A stretch of DNA of 64,000 nt from Sycobia sp. Sy_11 (lineage: Eukaryota > Arthropoda > Insecta > Hymenoptera > Epichrysomallidae), in assembly GCA_018907035.1 (NCBI GenBank), contig JACCIC010000015.1, positions 1,218,501-1,282,500 of the forward strand, read 5' to 3'. The translations under genes and the position numbers were made by a program. Of the stretch, positions 46,020-59,499 are shown in pieces; position 1 is the stretch's first letter; every line of letters starts with the position of its first letter. The notes below the pieces were generated by a model. The model did no database searches, was not told where the DNA came from, and saw nothing but the letters and a program-made list of their open reading frames with translations.

Positions 46020-48070
46020 TTGTTTGCACGTCGTCTCCGATCATTTTCCAATACCGATTCCGGTATTTTGGGGGCACGATATCCAAGCGACGTTCGAGTA
46101 ATACTAAACTACGAAATGAAACGACTAGATTTTCTTCATACACACGACCAACCGATTGAATTTGTATCACCAGAGATGCTTCGCAAAAATTTAGCCACGG
46201 AATTGGAAGAAGGAGGAATAGACCATTTGGTAGACTCGTTACTCGCGAACGCATCTACCGATAATCAGAGCAACGAGAGCGAAACAGACAATGAACAACA
46301 AAGGCTGAACGAAGAATTGTTACACATAGATGATAAGGATACGAATGAATTTTTAAATAATTACTTCGATAATGAGAGCATATCCACAAAGACGCTTTAT
46401 TCACTTACGCAAGAACTAATATTTGAAGAACTGAATATCCCCTCAAAGGGAGTAAATAATGAACACACCGTTTTCTCCACGGAAAGCTTAACTTCCGTGC
46501 AAACCGCATCTATAAGAGATATAATACGGACAGATCACCTTAATGAAACTCAAAAAGAATACGTACAGCATTTATTCGAAAAAAATCGCGATATTTTCTT
46601 TCTACCCGGAGATTCATTGCCTGGAACAGATACTATAACTCATAGAATAAAAACCACAGGTGAAGAACTAATCAATGCACGACAATACAAATTTTCTCAC
46701 TCGCTCAAAGAACAAATAGATACACAGGTGAATGATTTATTAAACCAAGGGGTGATAGAGAACTCCGATTCTCCATTTAATAGCCCAATTTGGATTGTAA
46801 AGAAGAAAGCAGACTCACAAGGTCGACCAAGATGGCGAATGGTGCTTGACTATAGAGCTTTGAACGAAAAAACAGAAAGCGATGCATATCCACTGCCGAT
46901 TATCACTGAGATATTTGACCAAGTAGGAGGTGCAAAATATTACTCCGTACTAGACCTTGCATCAGGGTTGCACCAAATTAAAATGGACCCAAGAGATGCA
47001 CATAAAACAGCTTTTAGTACGCCATTTGGACACTATCAATTCATTCGTATGCCTTTTGGGTTGAAAAATGCACCCGCCACTTTTCAAAGGTTAATGGACA
47101 CCTTATTAAGAGGACTACAAGACAGAGAATTGTTTGTGTACCTGGACGACATTCTGGTATATATAAACACACTGGCAGAATACGATAGAAAATTGATCCT
47201 ACTATTAAACAGACTTCGAGACGCCGGATTGAAGTTACAAACCGACAAGTGCGAATTTCTAAAAAGAGAAGTGAATTATCTAGGACATCGTTTGAGTGAA
47301 AAAGGACTTAGTCCCGACGAAAAAAAGATAGAAGCTGTAAAAGATTTCGCACAACCGAAAAATGCAAAGAACGTGCGACAGTTTCTTAGTTTAGCCGGAT
47401 ATTACCGCAGATTTATTGAAAGATTCGCTGCAATTGCAAAGTCATTAACAAAATTGCTGCAAAAAGATGTACCATCGGAATGGTCGAACAAAACCGAAGA
47501 AGCCTTTCAGACTTTAAAAGACATTCTATGCAATGCACCCTTATTACAATTCCCCGACCTTACTTAACCATTTAATATAACAACTGATGCCTCAGGATAC
47601 GCTATAGGAGCTATTCTGTCCCAGGGAGAAATAGGGAAAAATAGTCCCATAGCATATACTTCTAGAGTTTTACGCAATGCAGAACTTAAATATGAGGTTT
47701 ACGGAAAGGAAGCCTTAGCAGTCATACATAGCGTACAGGTATTTCGTTCCTACGTATATGGAAGGAAAATAACAATCATCACTGATCATCAACTCTTAGT
47801 TTGGTTTAAATCAGCAGACCTGAATACACGAGTACAAAAATGGCGTTTCAAACTCTCCGAATATGATTATACCGTCTTGTATAAACCAGGAAAACTAAAT
47901 CCTAACGCAGATGCATTATCACGAAATCCACCTGAAATAGTCACAACAAATATCTTGACGAGATCAGGACGAGAACTCAGCAATGCGCCAAGACGCACGG
48001 ATAAAAATAAATCAAATCCAAAGATAATTACACATTCAAAGAAGAGAGGACGACCTAAAAAGATTACGTA
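46020..48070 (+). pseudogene. Gypsy reverse transcriptase and RNase H
   Basis: A 515-codon frame (46020-47567) holds a linker and then a complete-looking gypsy RT: FNSPIWIVKKK, RMVLDYRALNEKT, YSVLDLASGLHQI, FGLKNAPATFQRLMD, the YLDD catalytic box at 47139-47150, and the connection segment VRQFLSLAGYYRRFI. A single TAA at 47565-47567 separates it from RNase H in the same frame: TTDASGYAIGAIL, SPIAYTSRVL, ALAVIHSVQVF, ITDHQLLVWF and the C-terminal GKLNPNADALSRNP. This is the best preserved part of the element; apart from the stop and a broken 5' junction the domains look near intact. Confidence 0.9.
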
Positions 48071-48556
48071 AGGGCAATCCGAAAAATCTCCTTTACCAAT
48101 AATCGAAAACAAAAGAACAAAGGATATTACGAAAGGGAAAACTAAACCACAAGTCTCTGATAAGAAAAAGACTCACGCGTGACGCGGCATTACAGGCGCC
48201 TTATTATGCCGAAAGCGAGCCGGAATCTCACGAAGAGTTTGAAGCTGAACCAACAGCCTTACCCCAACTGATAAGCGCTAATCAGCCAGAAGAGACAAAA
48301 TCAATATCCTCCATCGACTCGTCAGTTAGCCTAAATCACGACAAAGAATACGAGGTTGTAAGAAGCAAGGTCATAGAAAGTAAACATTTTATATGCCACC
48401 GGAAAGATAATATCGTTTTCTTTGTAACTAGCTACGGAAAACCCTGTGACGACGGTGCTAAAAAACTACTGGAAAACAATAACATAAGCATTAATCCAAT
48501 GGGTATTGGAGATGTCCAACAAATGAAAGGGCGCACTGCAAAAACCTCTTCGCGTT

Positions 48557-49890
48557 ATGCATACGAGAGAAATACCCATATCCATGACTATAATAAAAAC
48601 CAATATATACAAAACTTTATCGATTTTAAAAGAAATTCTAATCAAAATAGGAGAAAACATTATTAGCATTGCCAAAAGCAAGAACATTGAAAACATAGAA
48701 TGGCAAGACATTCTTGAAACAATAAAGGCATCCTTTACAAATTCCCGGATTAAAATTATCATTTGCACTGACACCCTTAAATTCGTTCCAAAAGAAAAAA
48801 GGGATCAAATTTTTTACGAGTTACATAAGTCAGCAATAGGAAGACATAGAGGAGTTTCCAAGACATATAATAGAATCAAACAGAAGTATTATTGGAATAA
48901 TTTAAAGGAAGACATTCAAAGAAGAATACAACAGTGTTTGGATTGTCAACTTAAAAAACTAGTGAGATTAAAGACCAAACAACCAATGGTGATCACCGAT
49001 ACTCCTGGTACACCCTTTTATAAAATAGCTTTAGATGTCGTAGGGCCATTAACCCCTACTAAACTTGGAAACGAATACATCTTGACAACGCAAGATCAAC
49101 TCTCTAAATTCTGCGTAGCAGTACCCTTACCAGATACACTGTTCACTACCATAGCAGATTCTTTTATAAAAACATTTATTTGCACCTTCGGAACACCAAA
49201 AATCATTCTAACAGACCAAGAGAAAAATTTCTTTAGTAGCTTAATGAATCGCATAGCTAAACGGTTTAAAATAAAGAAACTACGGACAACCGCATTCCAC
49301 CTGAAATCCTATGGATCGCTAGAACGCTCACATCACGTTTTGGGCGAGTTCTTAAAACAATATACTACCAACGACGAGGATGGGACAGTTGGTTAGACAT
49401 AGCCATTTTAAATTATAACACTTGTGTTCAAGAAAGCACCAAGCATACACCGTACGAATTAATTTTCGGTAGCATCGCCAGGTTGCCTTCTATCGATCCT
49501 TTAAGAGAAGGAGATTTATTACCCACTTATAAGGGATATCTAGTCGACTTAGTCACACGGCTGAATGGAATCCAAAAATTAGCCTACGACAATCTAGTAT
49601 CCTCAAAATTTAGTTCGAAGAAATATTACGACAGAAAAATTAATTCATAGAATTTTAAAATAGGAGATTATCTATTCCTACTGTCTGGTCCTAAACCAAA
49701 TAAATTTGGAAACCATTACTCTGGACCGCATAAGATACTAGAAGTGTTGAATAAGAATAATATTTGGATCCAAGTAAATAAAAGCAGTAAGATCGTTCAT
49801 GCGAATAGACTTCGCATCTCTTACATAAATAAAGAAACAACAGCTCAAAAGAAAAAGGGTAGACAGAAAGAACAGGAGAAACCAGATTAA
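48557..49890 (+). pseudogene. Gypsy integrase, frameshifted
   Basis: The zinc-binding region has ELHKSAIGRHRG and CLDCQ. The core has the first catalytic Asp in IALDVVGPL (49033), the second in ILTDQEKNF (49213) and the Glu in SLERSHHVL (49322). A frameshift near 49375 moves the rest into another frame, with LNYNTCVQESTKHTPYEL, then GDYLFLLSGPKPNKF, SGPHKILEV and ANRLRISYI of the C-terminal domain, ending near 49890. A stop lies near 49648. It would insert element cDNA in an intact relative. Confidence 0.87.
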
Positions 49891-50234
49891 TCAGTGTCAC
49901 CCTTAGCTAAGAAAATAATTATTTCTATCATTTTAAACATTTAAAAAAAACTTTTTTTTTATATAATAAAATTTATATCTATACATAAATAAACTTCACA
50001 TTCACCGCTGTACTACCTAACGCTACACATACTAACCCTATAATAAAATAAGCATACGAATATTATTAATAAGCCTATCACTTTAAGAAAGAAAAAAAAA
50101 CACAAAACCGACGCAATACATGCACTTTTTCAGTTGTCTACAAAGGTCAAAATCGAAATCACAACTAGTTTCTTTCATTCTTATGCCAACCTAATAACTA
50201 TTTTTTTCTTACAGAGTACGCAACTAACCTCTTT

Positions 50235-52156
50235 ATGATTTCAGAAAAGATAATATCCCTACACATGATACTTTTTACCTTATTTTTCGTCACCCCAACA
50301 AAAACAATGATAGGATACGATTGCGGATCTAACATCATGAATATAACAACCATGTCGTTATTAGACGTCGGAGAATGGAATTTTCCTCAACTCCACCCTA
50401 TAAGCCAACTTGCTTATATACAGATACTTCAAATTAACGTTTTTCAAGAAACCAAAGTATTACAATGTAAAATAGAGGTACCGAGAACCATCTATTACTG
50501 CGGGATGCATTTGCATAACTCTGTTGTTATTTAACTAATTAATTACTAACATTTAACTGGGATAATCAACTTCGAACAAAATCACGTTATATACGGGGTC
50601 AGAATTAACCAAACAAATATATAATCGATGACCTATGCCGGAAGCATAAGCAATGACGGAACTTGCGCGAAGGCTTATTATAGCGACCCCTATGGAACGT
50701 GGAATTCTGTTATTGTCCAAGGAACCCTTAAAATCACCCTATCACAACAATCGGCGCGAGTAAACTTACAAGACGACAAAATTCATCTACAATCGGGAAC
50801 ATCATGTCCACTATCGGGAAAATTCTGCATAGACGCCAAAGATGGATATACTTTCTGGGAATCGGTCCCTAATAATGATTGCCACTTTAATGAATACGGC
50901 GTATTATTCGAGGGTCATACAATAAAAATGACTAAACCTCAGATAGATCAAGACGTAATCTATTCTTTTTCGGATCAAAAATTAACATTCGCATTAAGTA
51001 AATCGTCCGAAGAAAAGGTATGCGGTTATACAATAATAAGAACCAAACACCCAAAATTGGTTATCTTCGAAACAAAAGAGGGCATCACGTTTACCAAAAA
51101 GAGTACATTATCTAGTAGTAATTGGATATTTTCGCTTATGTAAATGCAAAATTCGTATATCTGGAAAAACATATAAAAAAACAAATGCTTAACTTATACC
51201 GCAACATAGTGACAGAGCGATGTCGGGTAGAACAGATTGCATTAAAAAATGCACTCGCTATTGCTACACAAAATCCCGACCAATTTGCGTATAACATAAT
51301 GAAAGGTCCTGACTATATGGCTGTAGTAGCCGGCGAAGTGGTACACCTGGTAAAATGTATACCAGTGGAAGTTGAGATAGATCACGGCGATAACTGTGAC
51401 ACCGAGCTGAGAGTTTTAAGACAAAACACAACCCTCTTTCTCACACCAAAAACACACATCCTGAAAACTCAAATTATTAGAGTTCCCTGTAAGCAAGTGC
51501 TACCATCATACTACCGTATTGATAGCGAATGGTACAAATTGACACCAAAACCGACCGAGGCAAGAGAACCCACAACCTTAAAACCCATGACTCAGCTGAC
51601 ATGGAAATATATTAATCCAATCAGCCTAGCAACATCTGGAATCTATTCCAGTAAAGATCTAGAAAAACTAAAGGAAAGAATTATGTTTCCAGTAGAAACA
51701 GCTGCATTATTGAATAACACAGCACACGAAATGCACGAATCTGGAGTGACGAGCGGAAACACGATATCGCACTTCATAAATCAAGACACCATGGATAATT
51801 TAGTAAATTCTGCTTGGAAAAAAATATGGAATAAATTTATCACCTTTGGATCTGCAAGCGCGGAGATAATAGCAGTCCTAGTGATTATACACGTGATAAA
51901 ATCGTTCATAGGGATTGTACTCAACGGATACGCCCTTCATCGCGTATACGGTTGGTCCATTTACCTATTGTCAGCCATTTGGAGCACAGCCGCACACTTC
52001 TTCATATCTCTCAAACTACCGAAGAAACAAGAGGCAGGAAACAGTTACGAAATGATCGCTCAACCAGAGTCAGAGCCGGAACCGAAGCCAGAACCAGTAC
52101 TAACCACTATCGACGAGACAAAAAAAAAACAAACGTTTTTTTCTGCAAAGCCATAA
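50235..52156 (+). pseudogene. Envelope-like glycoprotein gene, three broken frames
   Basis: This occupies the env position downstream of integrase. The first frame (50235-50534) begins with a hydrophobic signal-like segment followed by a Cys-containing N-terminus (YDCGSN, LLDVGEW) and ends in a stop. About 100 bp of disrupted sequence follows. The second frame (50628-51143) is Cys-rich. The third (51122-52156) has one or two membrane segments near its C-terminal third (around AEIIAVLVIIHVI and IYLLSAIW) and a Pro/Glu-rich tail. The layout fits a class I or III viral fusion glycoprotein, but it does not resemble the baculovirus F-type env of typical errantiviruses by eye. A captured negative-strand RNA virus glycoprotein is possible; I cannot establish this. 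It is non-functional as it stands. Confidence 0.7.
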
Positions 52157-52479
52157 AAATAAATCCTCAACTCACGCGACTTTTCCAGAATTAGACAAAA
52201 CAATAAAAGTAAATTTCCTATTTCCATAATTTCCAGACATCGAATTTCGCATAAAAATTCTAACATGTATTAATGAAAGTAGAGTAAGTTGCGATACAAA
52301 GAATCATGTGAACCCCACGCATCTTCGAACGAGGTTTTCGTATGGAGATTTTTTCCCACTGGGTTTTCTTTCTTTAGGTTTTCCCTCGTTCACAGACACA
52401 CTGCTCTGGGCAAATGCAAAGATCTTTGTATACACGTATAAATATAAATGTAAGCTAGATTTTTACAGAATAAAATAAA

Positions 52480-52692
52480 TATAATATATAATAATAGATA
52501 TAAATATATATACTAAAAATCAATATAAGGTATTATATACGTACAATATATATATATAACTAGCTTATATGAAAATAAGTACAATGTATTATAATACGTT
52601 ATTAACTATATATTATATATATATATATATATATATTATAATATATATATATAGTAAATGTATTATATAAATGTAATTATATATATATAATG

Positions 52693-52723
<31 letters not shown>

Positions 52724-52883
52724 CCTGATGTATACATATGTGTATTTTGCAAAGGTATATATATATATCTATATATAATATATATATATAATCTATTATT
52801 TCAATTGGTACGTGGTTTTTCTTTATATATTTTCTTATAGGTTGCGTTTTAATTTATTTTTTATTGTTTGTATATAGTGGAAT

Positions 52884-52924
<41 letters not shown>

Positions 52925-52996
52925 TACATATATGTATCTCTATATATATGCGTTATGTCTACTGTTTACTTTGTGATTATATTTTTTTTATTATCT
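52480..52996. repeat. AT-rich tandem repeats and right arm of the inverted repeat
   Basis: The region is dominated by (TA)n arrays (about 52613-52720 and 52887-52921). 52738-52988 is the inverted partner of 43797-44012, including GTACGTGGTTTTT, AGGTTGCGTTTTAATTTATT and CTACTGTTTACTTTGTGATT. No coding region is present. Confidence 0.75.
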
Positions 52997-53046
52997 AATC
53001 TATAGATTACTAATATATTATATTATGAAGACCGATAAAAATATAT

Positions 53047-54110
53047 ATTAATTTAATTTCATTCGATGGTCAATGGACATTATTGACGGGAAAGATACTC
53101 TATTTCTATAATATAATATTATTGCCATTAAAATGGCAAATTCTAATATCGTTTTTCCTCTGAAAAAATAAGTATCTCTAATCCAAATACCTCAGTAGTA
53201 TTCACGAACTGTTATGTTATCTTTCTGAGTTAAGTATACTGTATGTACTTAAATCATCGAATATCTAAGATGTTTTTTCCGCGATGCGAATTTTGGCCAA
53301 CTGCCGCGATCAACATTATTTTAAGGAAAGATTTGTCTTCTATCTGAACTGCTTATGAAACCAGATATTAGATAATCAATTTACAGTTAATTGCTGTCAG
53401 CTACAGTTCGTGCAAATTGTATTAATTGTATATGTTCATGGAGCATTAGTTAAATTTATTTTAGTAGTATTTATTATTAAGAATAAAAAATAAATCGACA
53501 AAACTAAATCATTTATTCATTCCTCTGATATATCTATTAACTTATTTTGTCTGTTATGTGTAACTTCTAGCCAGGTAATTAATTATGCCTGTCTCTGCAC
53601 ACCTTGACATAATTTATTCTTCAAGAAACACTAATCACACGAACACGTGTCGTGAGACAGCATATGGGTCCAAGGTCGAGGACGTCACACTTTATATCAT
53701 TAAATAAATAATATGTTCATCAATGTTTGTTTCTAATCGTTCCTTTGGAAATATTTTCCTATTTCAAATGGTTCTTTTATTTTATTTTAAAATCTTCAGA
53801 GAAAATACAAAATTTTTTTAGTTAAAAGATGCGTAAGAGAACAAAAATAAGATTACAAAATAAAATTTTTTCTTAACATTGTTTAGTTGCTTCACTACTG
53901 TTTGCAACTTCATCCAAATGAATATATTGGTATTTATCAAATATTTGATGAACTGGATGAAAGTTCTCGATTGTGAATTACTGTAATGCTTAATGAGCTT
54001 TGGAATTTCAGCTGTCGAAAAAGGTCTTTATAAAGACGCTGAATAAATATTATATATCATTATTGTTTATTGAACAAAAGTACTGTTAAATTACTAAGAA
54101 AACATTTTAT
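53047..54110. repeat. Diverged copy of the duplicated spacer
   Basis: It aligns, with many differences, to 6655-8330 and 19945-22300: for example GACGGGAAAGATACTC, CCGCGATGCGAATTTTGG, GGTCCAAGGTCGAGGACGTC and ATGAAAGTTCTCGATTGT. The left part of the same spacer lies at 35559-36020, upstream of gene C exon 1. The two halves are separated by about 17 kb of inserted elements. Confidence 0.85.
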
Positions 54111-54115
54111 ATTAT

Positions 54116-55336
54116 TTAAATTATATCTGATCTATGCGGATAATTTGTTAAAGTTTGAACTCCAATGGGAAATTTCATAAGTATTGCTTGGAGGAATGGA
54201 TGGTATAATCCTATGTCAATATATACACTTCCTTTTTGAGTATCGTTGCAATTCTCGTTAGGTTTGCTTGCTATTCCCACCAGATATCTTTTGGATATAA
54301 CAAATGGTGCACCTGCATCGAACTAAAAAACATGATGTTACTAAACGTATATTATTAGGGTGATTTATGATATCGGGACATTTAAAAACATTACCATTAA
54401 AATTTATTTCTTGTTTGAATCGATTGTCAGAGGTAAAATTCGTATTTGAAAATTTCGAGTTGATCTTTCAAGTCTTTTTTAAATTCAAAATTAAACTAAC
54501 TATTTAATTATTATACGGATAAAATTTCAGGATATAATATTAGATTTTATTTATTAGTCAATTCTTATCTTTGTTAAAAATCATTTTGCCTCTCTTTTCC
54601 ATTAATACTAAATAAACGCGAAATGTAATTAACTACATCACCAAATTATACCTATTTCAAGTGGAAATGGAACCTAATCTTATGTGTGTAAATTAAATTC
54701 GATCTTTTCAATTTTGTTTATTTATTTTAATACTCTATGGTTTTATATTATGCTTAAAGTATAACATAGAGTTACTATTTAGTCAAAGATGTTTTTTGCA
54801 CATTATAAAATCAAATAAGATTTATATCCATTCTTTTTAAACCGTGATATCTGTTCTAACAAGTTCAAACCTACAGAAACTGTTTGATCATCTTGTAAAC
54901 TTTTATAATATATTGCTTTTTATAAATTAAAAATTACAGTGCCCAGCTTACTTGACATAATCCTCTAGGATTGCCTTGCCTAGTTCGATTCATTTTAATG
55001 CATATTTGTCTAGTGTTTGGACCCAAAATATAATCACAGTCGCTATTAGCAGTAATTTGAGCTTTGGCATATCTTAACTTAAAATCCATATCGATTATAG
55101 TATTGTGTACGCCATATGAAGAAACAATGCCTTCATTAGTACCTAAATCATACCAATTGTTTATGACTGGATAAAGCTTTTGCTGTTCTGGTAACGAAAC
55201 GGACTCGTTTAGCTGAAGAAATACAATACATTCATATAAATAATAATAATAATATACGGTCGTGTCAAGTAATGATCATGACCCTATAAAACATAGTCCG
55301 AGATTGATATTTACTTGTTTACTCAATTTTCACTTA

Positions 55337-55381
<45 letters not shown>

Positions 55382-57698
55382 AAATTAAGAAAATAAATAA
55401 ATAATGTTGCCAGTTAGTCGTGAAAGTCGACAACATACTAATTAGCTGTTAGTGTAATAATAATTAGTTTCATATTTTCAGAGTTTTCCCTCGATTTCCA
55501 TAGTATTAGTTTTAATAATATCTTGTAAAAATGTTAATGTGAGTCTCTACATCTTAATTAATCTGGATCAACCTTTTAACACCGATTTGACATTTCAAAT
55601 GTGACTACTTCAAAGAGGATGTAAAATATGATCTTTTTTAAAACTGTAAATTTTCACAGACGTGCAAACTGTTATGCAATACAAACATTTCTTTATGATG
55701 ATACGGGTAGTAATAGGGGATAATGCCATACTCCGTGGACTGAACGTATAGAGAAAAGATCGATCATATTCAGTTCCATTAAATTAAATATAATTAGATA
55801 AAGAAACATTCATTGCTGTGACAATATTTCAGACGTTTACATGGTAAATAATCATGGATTTATAGTTTTCACAATATAGGAATAAAGCAAAATGCTGTTA
55901 TTCTCCACGCTTATATGAGCATTCATGCTAAGACATCGATCAGCATCATTGATTTACGAAAATGACCATCAGGAATCTAAGCAGATAACCGATCTCGGAT
56001 AAATAATGGAACATAAAGAAAAAGAAATGTGATGCAAAAAGGAATGTGTGAAATGAAGGAAATGGAATGCTAGCGAATGAACATGATTCATTAAAAGATT
56101 CATATGCACAATGTCAAGACAACGTACCTGAATAACAATTAGATCGTCTTCGCCAGTATCACTGTTATAGCCGAAAACATAAAATTTTTTTGCATATATA
56201 ATCCTACCAGCATCGTTTTTCAAATCTGTTGCGTTCACATGAACGTAAAAAGTCATCTTCTTCAATACATATCTAATGTCATCTACAATATTTATAAAGA
56301 GGTGAGCAGCGGACAATACATACTCAGAGTTTACTATTGCACCACTACCCAGCAAGCTTAGTTCATTACGACGTAATGGCACACCATAAATTGCCGCTTC
56401 ATATTTATATGTGTTAACATTATCTATTGCGCCATTAATGATTTTTTCGGTTGTGAAACCTTGAACTAAAATAAATAAACAATAATATTAAGTTTTTTTC
56501 TCGAATAATTAACAAAAATGTTAATTGTTATATAGAAATAATTATAAATTATGAACAAATTATAGAAGAATCTAAGTAGAAGATCATCTGCCTGCTCTTC
56601 ACCAAAAATTGTCCATGTAAAACAGACAATGTTTGGAGCTGCTCCAGCTCCTCTTCAATGACTCTTTATTACGCTATTTGATATGTTTTGTCCGTTCTTG
56701 AATCACTTTTGATTACTCAAATTTCAGTATGTTTTCCATTTATTCAATATTCCATTTTTTTTTAATATTTATCTCTCAATCTAGATTAATTTATTAAAGT
56801 TTCATAAGGACCTTAAAAAAATTTTCGTAAATCATTTTGTCCACTATCTCTTTATAAACATCTTCGAATCACGAACAAATAGATATTTAAGTAAGTAATT
56901 CCAAAATTGATATCTCCAATTTCGAAATTAAGTTATGTACTTTTGGACAAGAAAATTTTTTCCCAGATCATAAGAAATTTTTTTATTATAATAGCTACAC
57001 AAAAATTTAAAATGAATTTTATTATAAAGGAGTAAAAGAAAAATATTCGATATTTTATATTAAAAAGGAAAAATAATTTTTTCTTTAAAAATGTATGTAT
57101 TTCTAATCGTCAATCACATTATCACCCATTATTATCAATTATATTATTATATATAATAACCCATTTATATTTTCAACAAATCTCTCTAAAATAAATCATC
57201 AACATTCTTGATAGGTCTTTAAATTAAACGTAAGAATTCCATTGCTGTCGACTGACATAAATCAAATTATTAAGATTCTACCAAATAAAATTATGTTTTG
57301 TAAAATAGCGAGAAAAAGCGCATAGATGTTTATACGAGTATATAACATTTAAAAACGCATTTTTTATATCGGAAAATTACGTTGAATTGGTAAAATAGGT
57401 CGTTTTTAGTCACGAGAATTGAACTGTGCTATCTTTTGTGTGTAAACTTTTTGCCAGTATAAGAAGATTATGTTGCTTTTCGTTGAGAAATGTATTATGC
57501 CAGTCTTCAAAGAAGCTTTTGCTTTTTATATGATACTAAACTCAATTTTTGACTAATTATTTATTTCCTAAATAGATATAACTAATATTTTTTTATAAGA
57601 TTAATTAAATAAGCTGCTTGAAAATGAAACTTACCGGGATTACATGAACCAACGTAAAAAATATAAGAAATAAACAGATTCAAATTATAAGTCTTCAT
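54116..57698 (-). CDS. Serine protease homologue (Ser replaced, His kept), gene D
   Basis: Exons are 57698-57635, 56465-56128, 55212-54952 and 54322-54116, encoding 289 residues with all junctions at GT-AG. Exon 1 is a signal peptide (MKTYNLNLFISYIFYVGS). Exon 2 begins near TTEKIINGA, resembling a zymogen cleavage site and IVGG start, and has YVLSAAHLF with the catalytic His kept but without the following Cys, and EDDLIVIQ with the Asp. Exon 3 ends CIKMNRTRQGNPRGLCQ. Exon 4 begins FDAGAPFV, so the nucleophile Ser is Ala. It represents a second subfamily beside B/C. Its relatives at 8.6, 13.1 and 22.6 kb are pseudogenes, so this may be its only intact member here. Secreted, non-catalytic; partner and pathway unknown. 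Confidence 0.85.
55341..55379. repeat. (AT)n microsatellite in gene D intron 2
   Basis: An alternating AT array of about 39 bases sits at the position where pseudogene P1 has an (AC)n array (13172). Confidence 0.9.
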
Positions 57699-57699
57699 A

Positions 57700-59270
57700 C
57701 TGGAACATATATCTTACTAATTAATTGTATAGAATCTAAAATATTTTCAGCTGTTGAACAGAATTTTATCTATTTATTTTAATTACTGGATTTATATGAA
57801 TCTATAGAAACAATACTTCATTATTATTTTATTGAAAATACAACTTGATAATACAAACAGTTTTATTTGACTAATGTTAAAAAAAAAGTAGTTTTACAAC
57901 GGTATACTGTTACAAAGAAATTTTCCTCATTGACTAGAAATTTATGGTAATAGTAATTTACTTTGCATTGAGCAACCGAAAGTAAATATAGAACAATTAG
58001 AATGACCGATACTTTAAATGGCTATGTAATAATGATAATATGTAAGAATATGGTTGATTGATTAAATTTCTTTTGGGTCATTAAAAGAACAAAAGCCAAG
58101 CGGTACTTTAGAAAGGTAATTATTTCATTTTTAATGTACATTTTTAAAACGAGCATAAAGTATTTTAATTTTACCTGTGCTATATTAATTTTTCATGACA
58201 AATATTACAATAATAATTATTTGTAAATTTCTTTAATTTAATATCTACCTAATTAAAGATAGGTAAATATTAGTTTATATAAATTATTTATATATGCATT
58301 ATAGTTTATATATATTATTTTAAATATTATATATCTATTCTCATATGTACGCATGTACTATACTTACAATGTATGTGCGCTTAAAGTATTATTTTTTAAA
58401 TTAAATATCATTGCTGAATTCTCTCACTGATTAATTGCTGATCGATAAACTATCTAAAATAAGAACTAGAAAGTATCGATTTTCTTCTTTGCAATGATCT
58501 ATTTATGTTGGTGCTAAACAAAAAGGCACGCATGCATACAAAGCCACAAGCAATAGAAAATCTATCCGGTTTCGTGTATTTACGTGGATATAGGAAAAAA
58601 AAACTAAAATTATTGCACAAGTCTATTCTGTGTGAAATGGTTCTGTTAATATTTTGACCGATAACACAGACCTCTATATGTTTCTAATGTTATCTAGATC
58701 AGTTTCCTGCGGTGAACTTTGAAAATTCCTTTTCAATTATCTTCATTTAACTATAAATTTAACTTTAAAGGTTCTGATGTTACAATCACGCATGCTGAAG
58801 TTGTTGTGTTGTAGAGTTGTTAAACTACTTTTAAATTCATATTTGAAGATTAAGGTTTTCTTAAAAATTACAAAAGTATATTTTGTATTCTTGATATTTT
58901 AATAAAAAGATTGATCTTGTTTAATTTTGAATTGCCATGTAACTAATTAAAGTAATAATGTTTAAAAATATATATACTTTCACAGCTAAGCCATACGCTC
59001 TACCCATGACAGCCTCTAGAATGTTGGTCATTCAACGATACCCGTTTAAAAATCATGAGAATGTTTATTCCCTTTGGAAAGAAGAAAGAATCTCTATACG
59101 TTACTTATATGTCACAAAAATTTCTTTCTCAATAAAGGAACTAAAAACTTAATCAAACAAACAAGCAAGATTAAGTGCATTAGCTTTCAAGGCCTAGCCA
59201 GATATACCATCCAAACCTAAGGAATTTGAAATGGAAAGTGAATAAAATTTACTGTGTAAGTTTCCCTAGT
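57700..59270. other. Upstream region of gene D with no further gene recognised
   Basis: AT-rich non-coding sequence. A plus-strand open frame at 58958-59152 lacks a signal peptide or known motif and is not supported as a gene. Confidence 0.4.
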
Positions 59271-59499
59271 TTGGCGTTTCTCTCAGATGCCACCTAGCGG
59301 ACTTAAGCTGATCATAGTTTCAGCTTAGGTTCTACCGATAAGAGTGGGATTGGTTTTGGTGACCAAAAATAATTTTTTCAGCAGGTACGAGCTCGACAAT
59401 CATGGAGCTACCGATGCAAAGCGGGTCCGATTGTGAATTATGTACAGTTATCTTTTTTTAACTGCAAAAGGGTTAAACGGCAGTCAGATCCAGTCAATT

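Larger units (their letters stand above)
44090..52480 (+). mobile_element. Ty3/gypsy-class element with envelope-like gene
   Basis: In order: a gag-like coiled-coil region, capsid and zinc-knuckle segments (to about 45700), protease (45789), RT and RNase H (46020-48070), integrase (48557-49890) and an envelope-like frame (50235-52156). The order is that of insect endogenous retrovirus-type elements. Several frameshifts and stops interrupt every gene. No 5' LTR adjoins the gag region. A candidate LTR lies at 37671, and a possible 3' LTR start at about 52430 soon merges into AT-rich sequence. Confidence 0.85.

Noticed and set aside
58958..59152. 64-codon open frame upstream of the mariner fragment
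   Set aside because: No signal peptide, domain or second copy.
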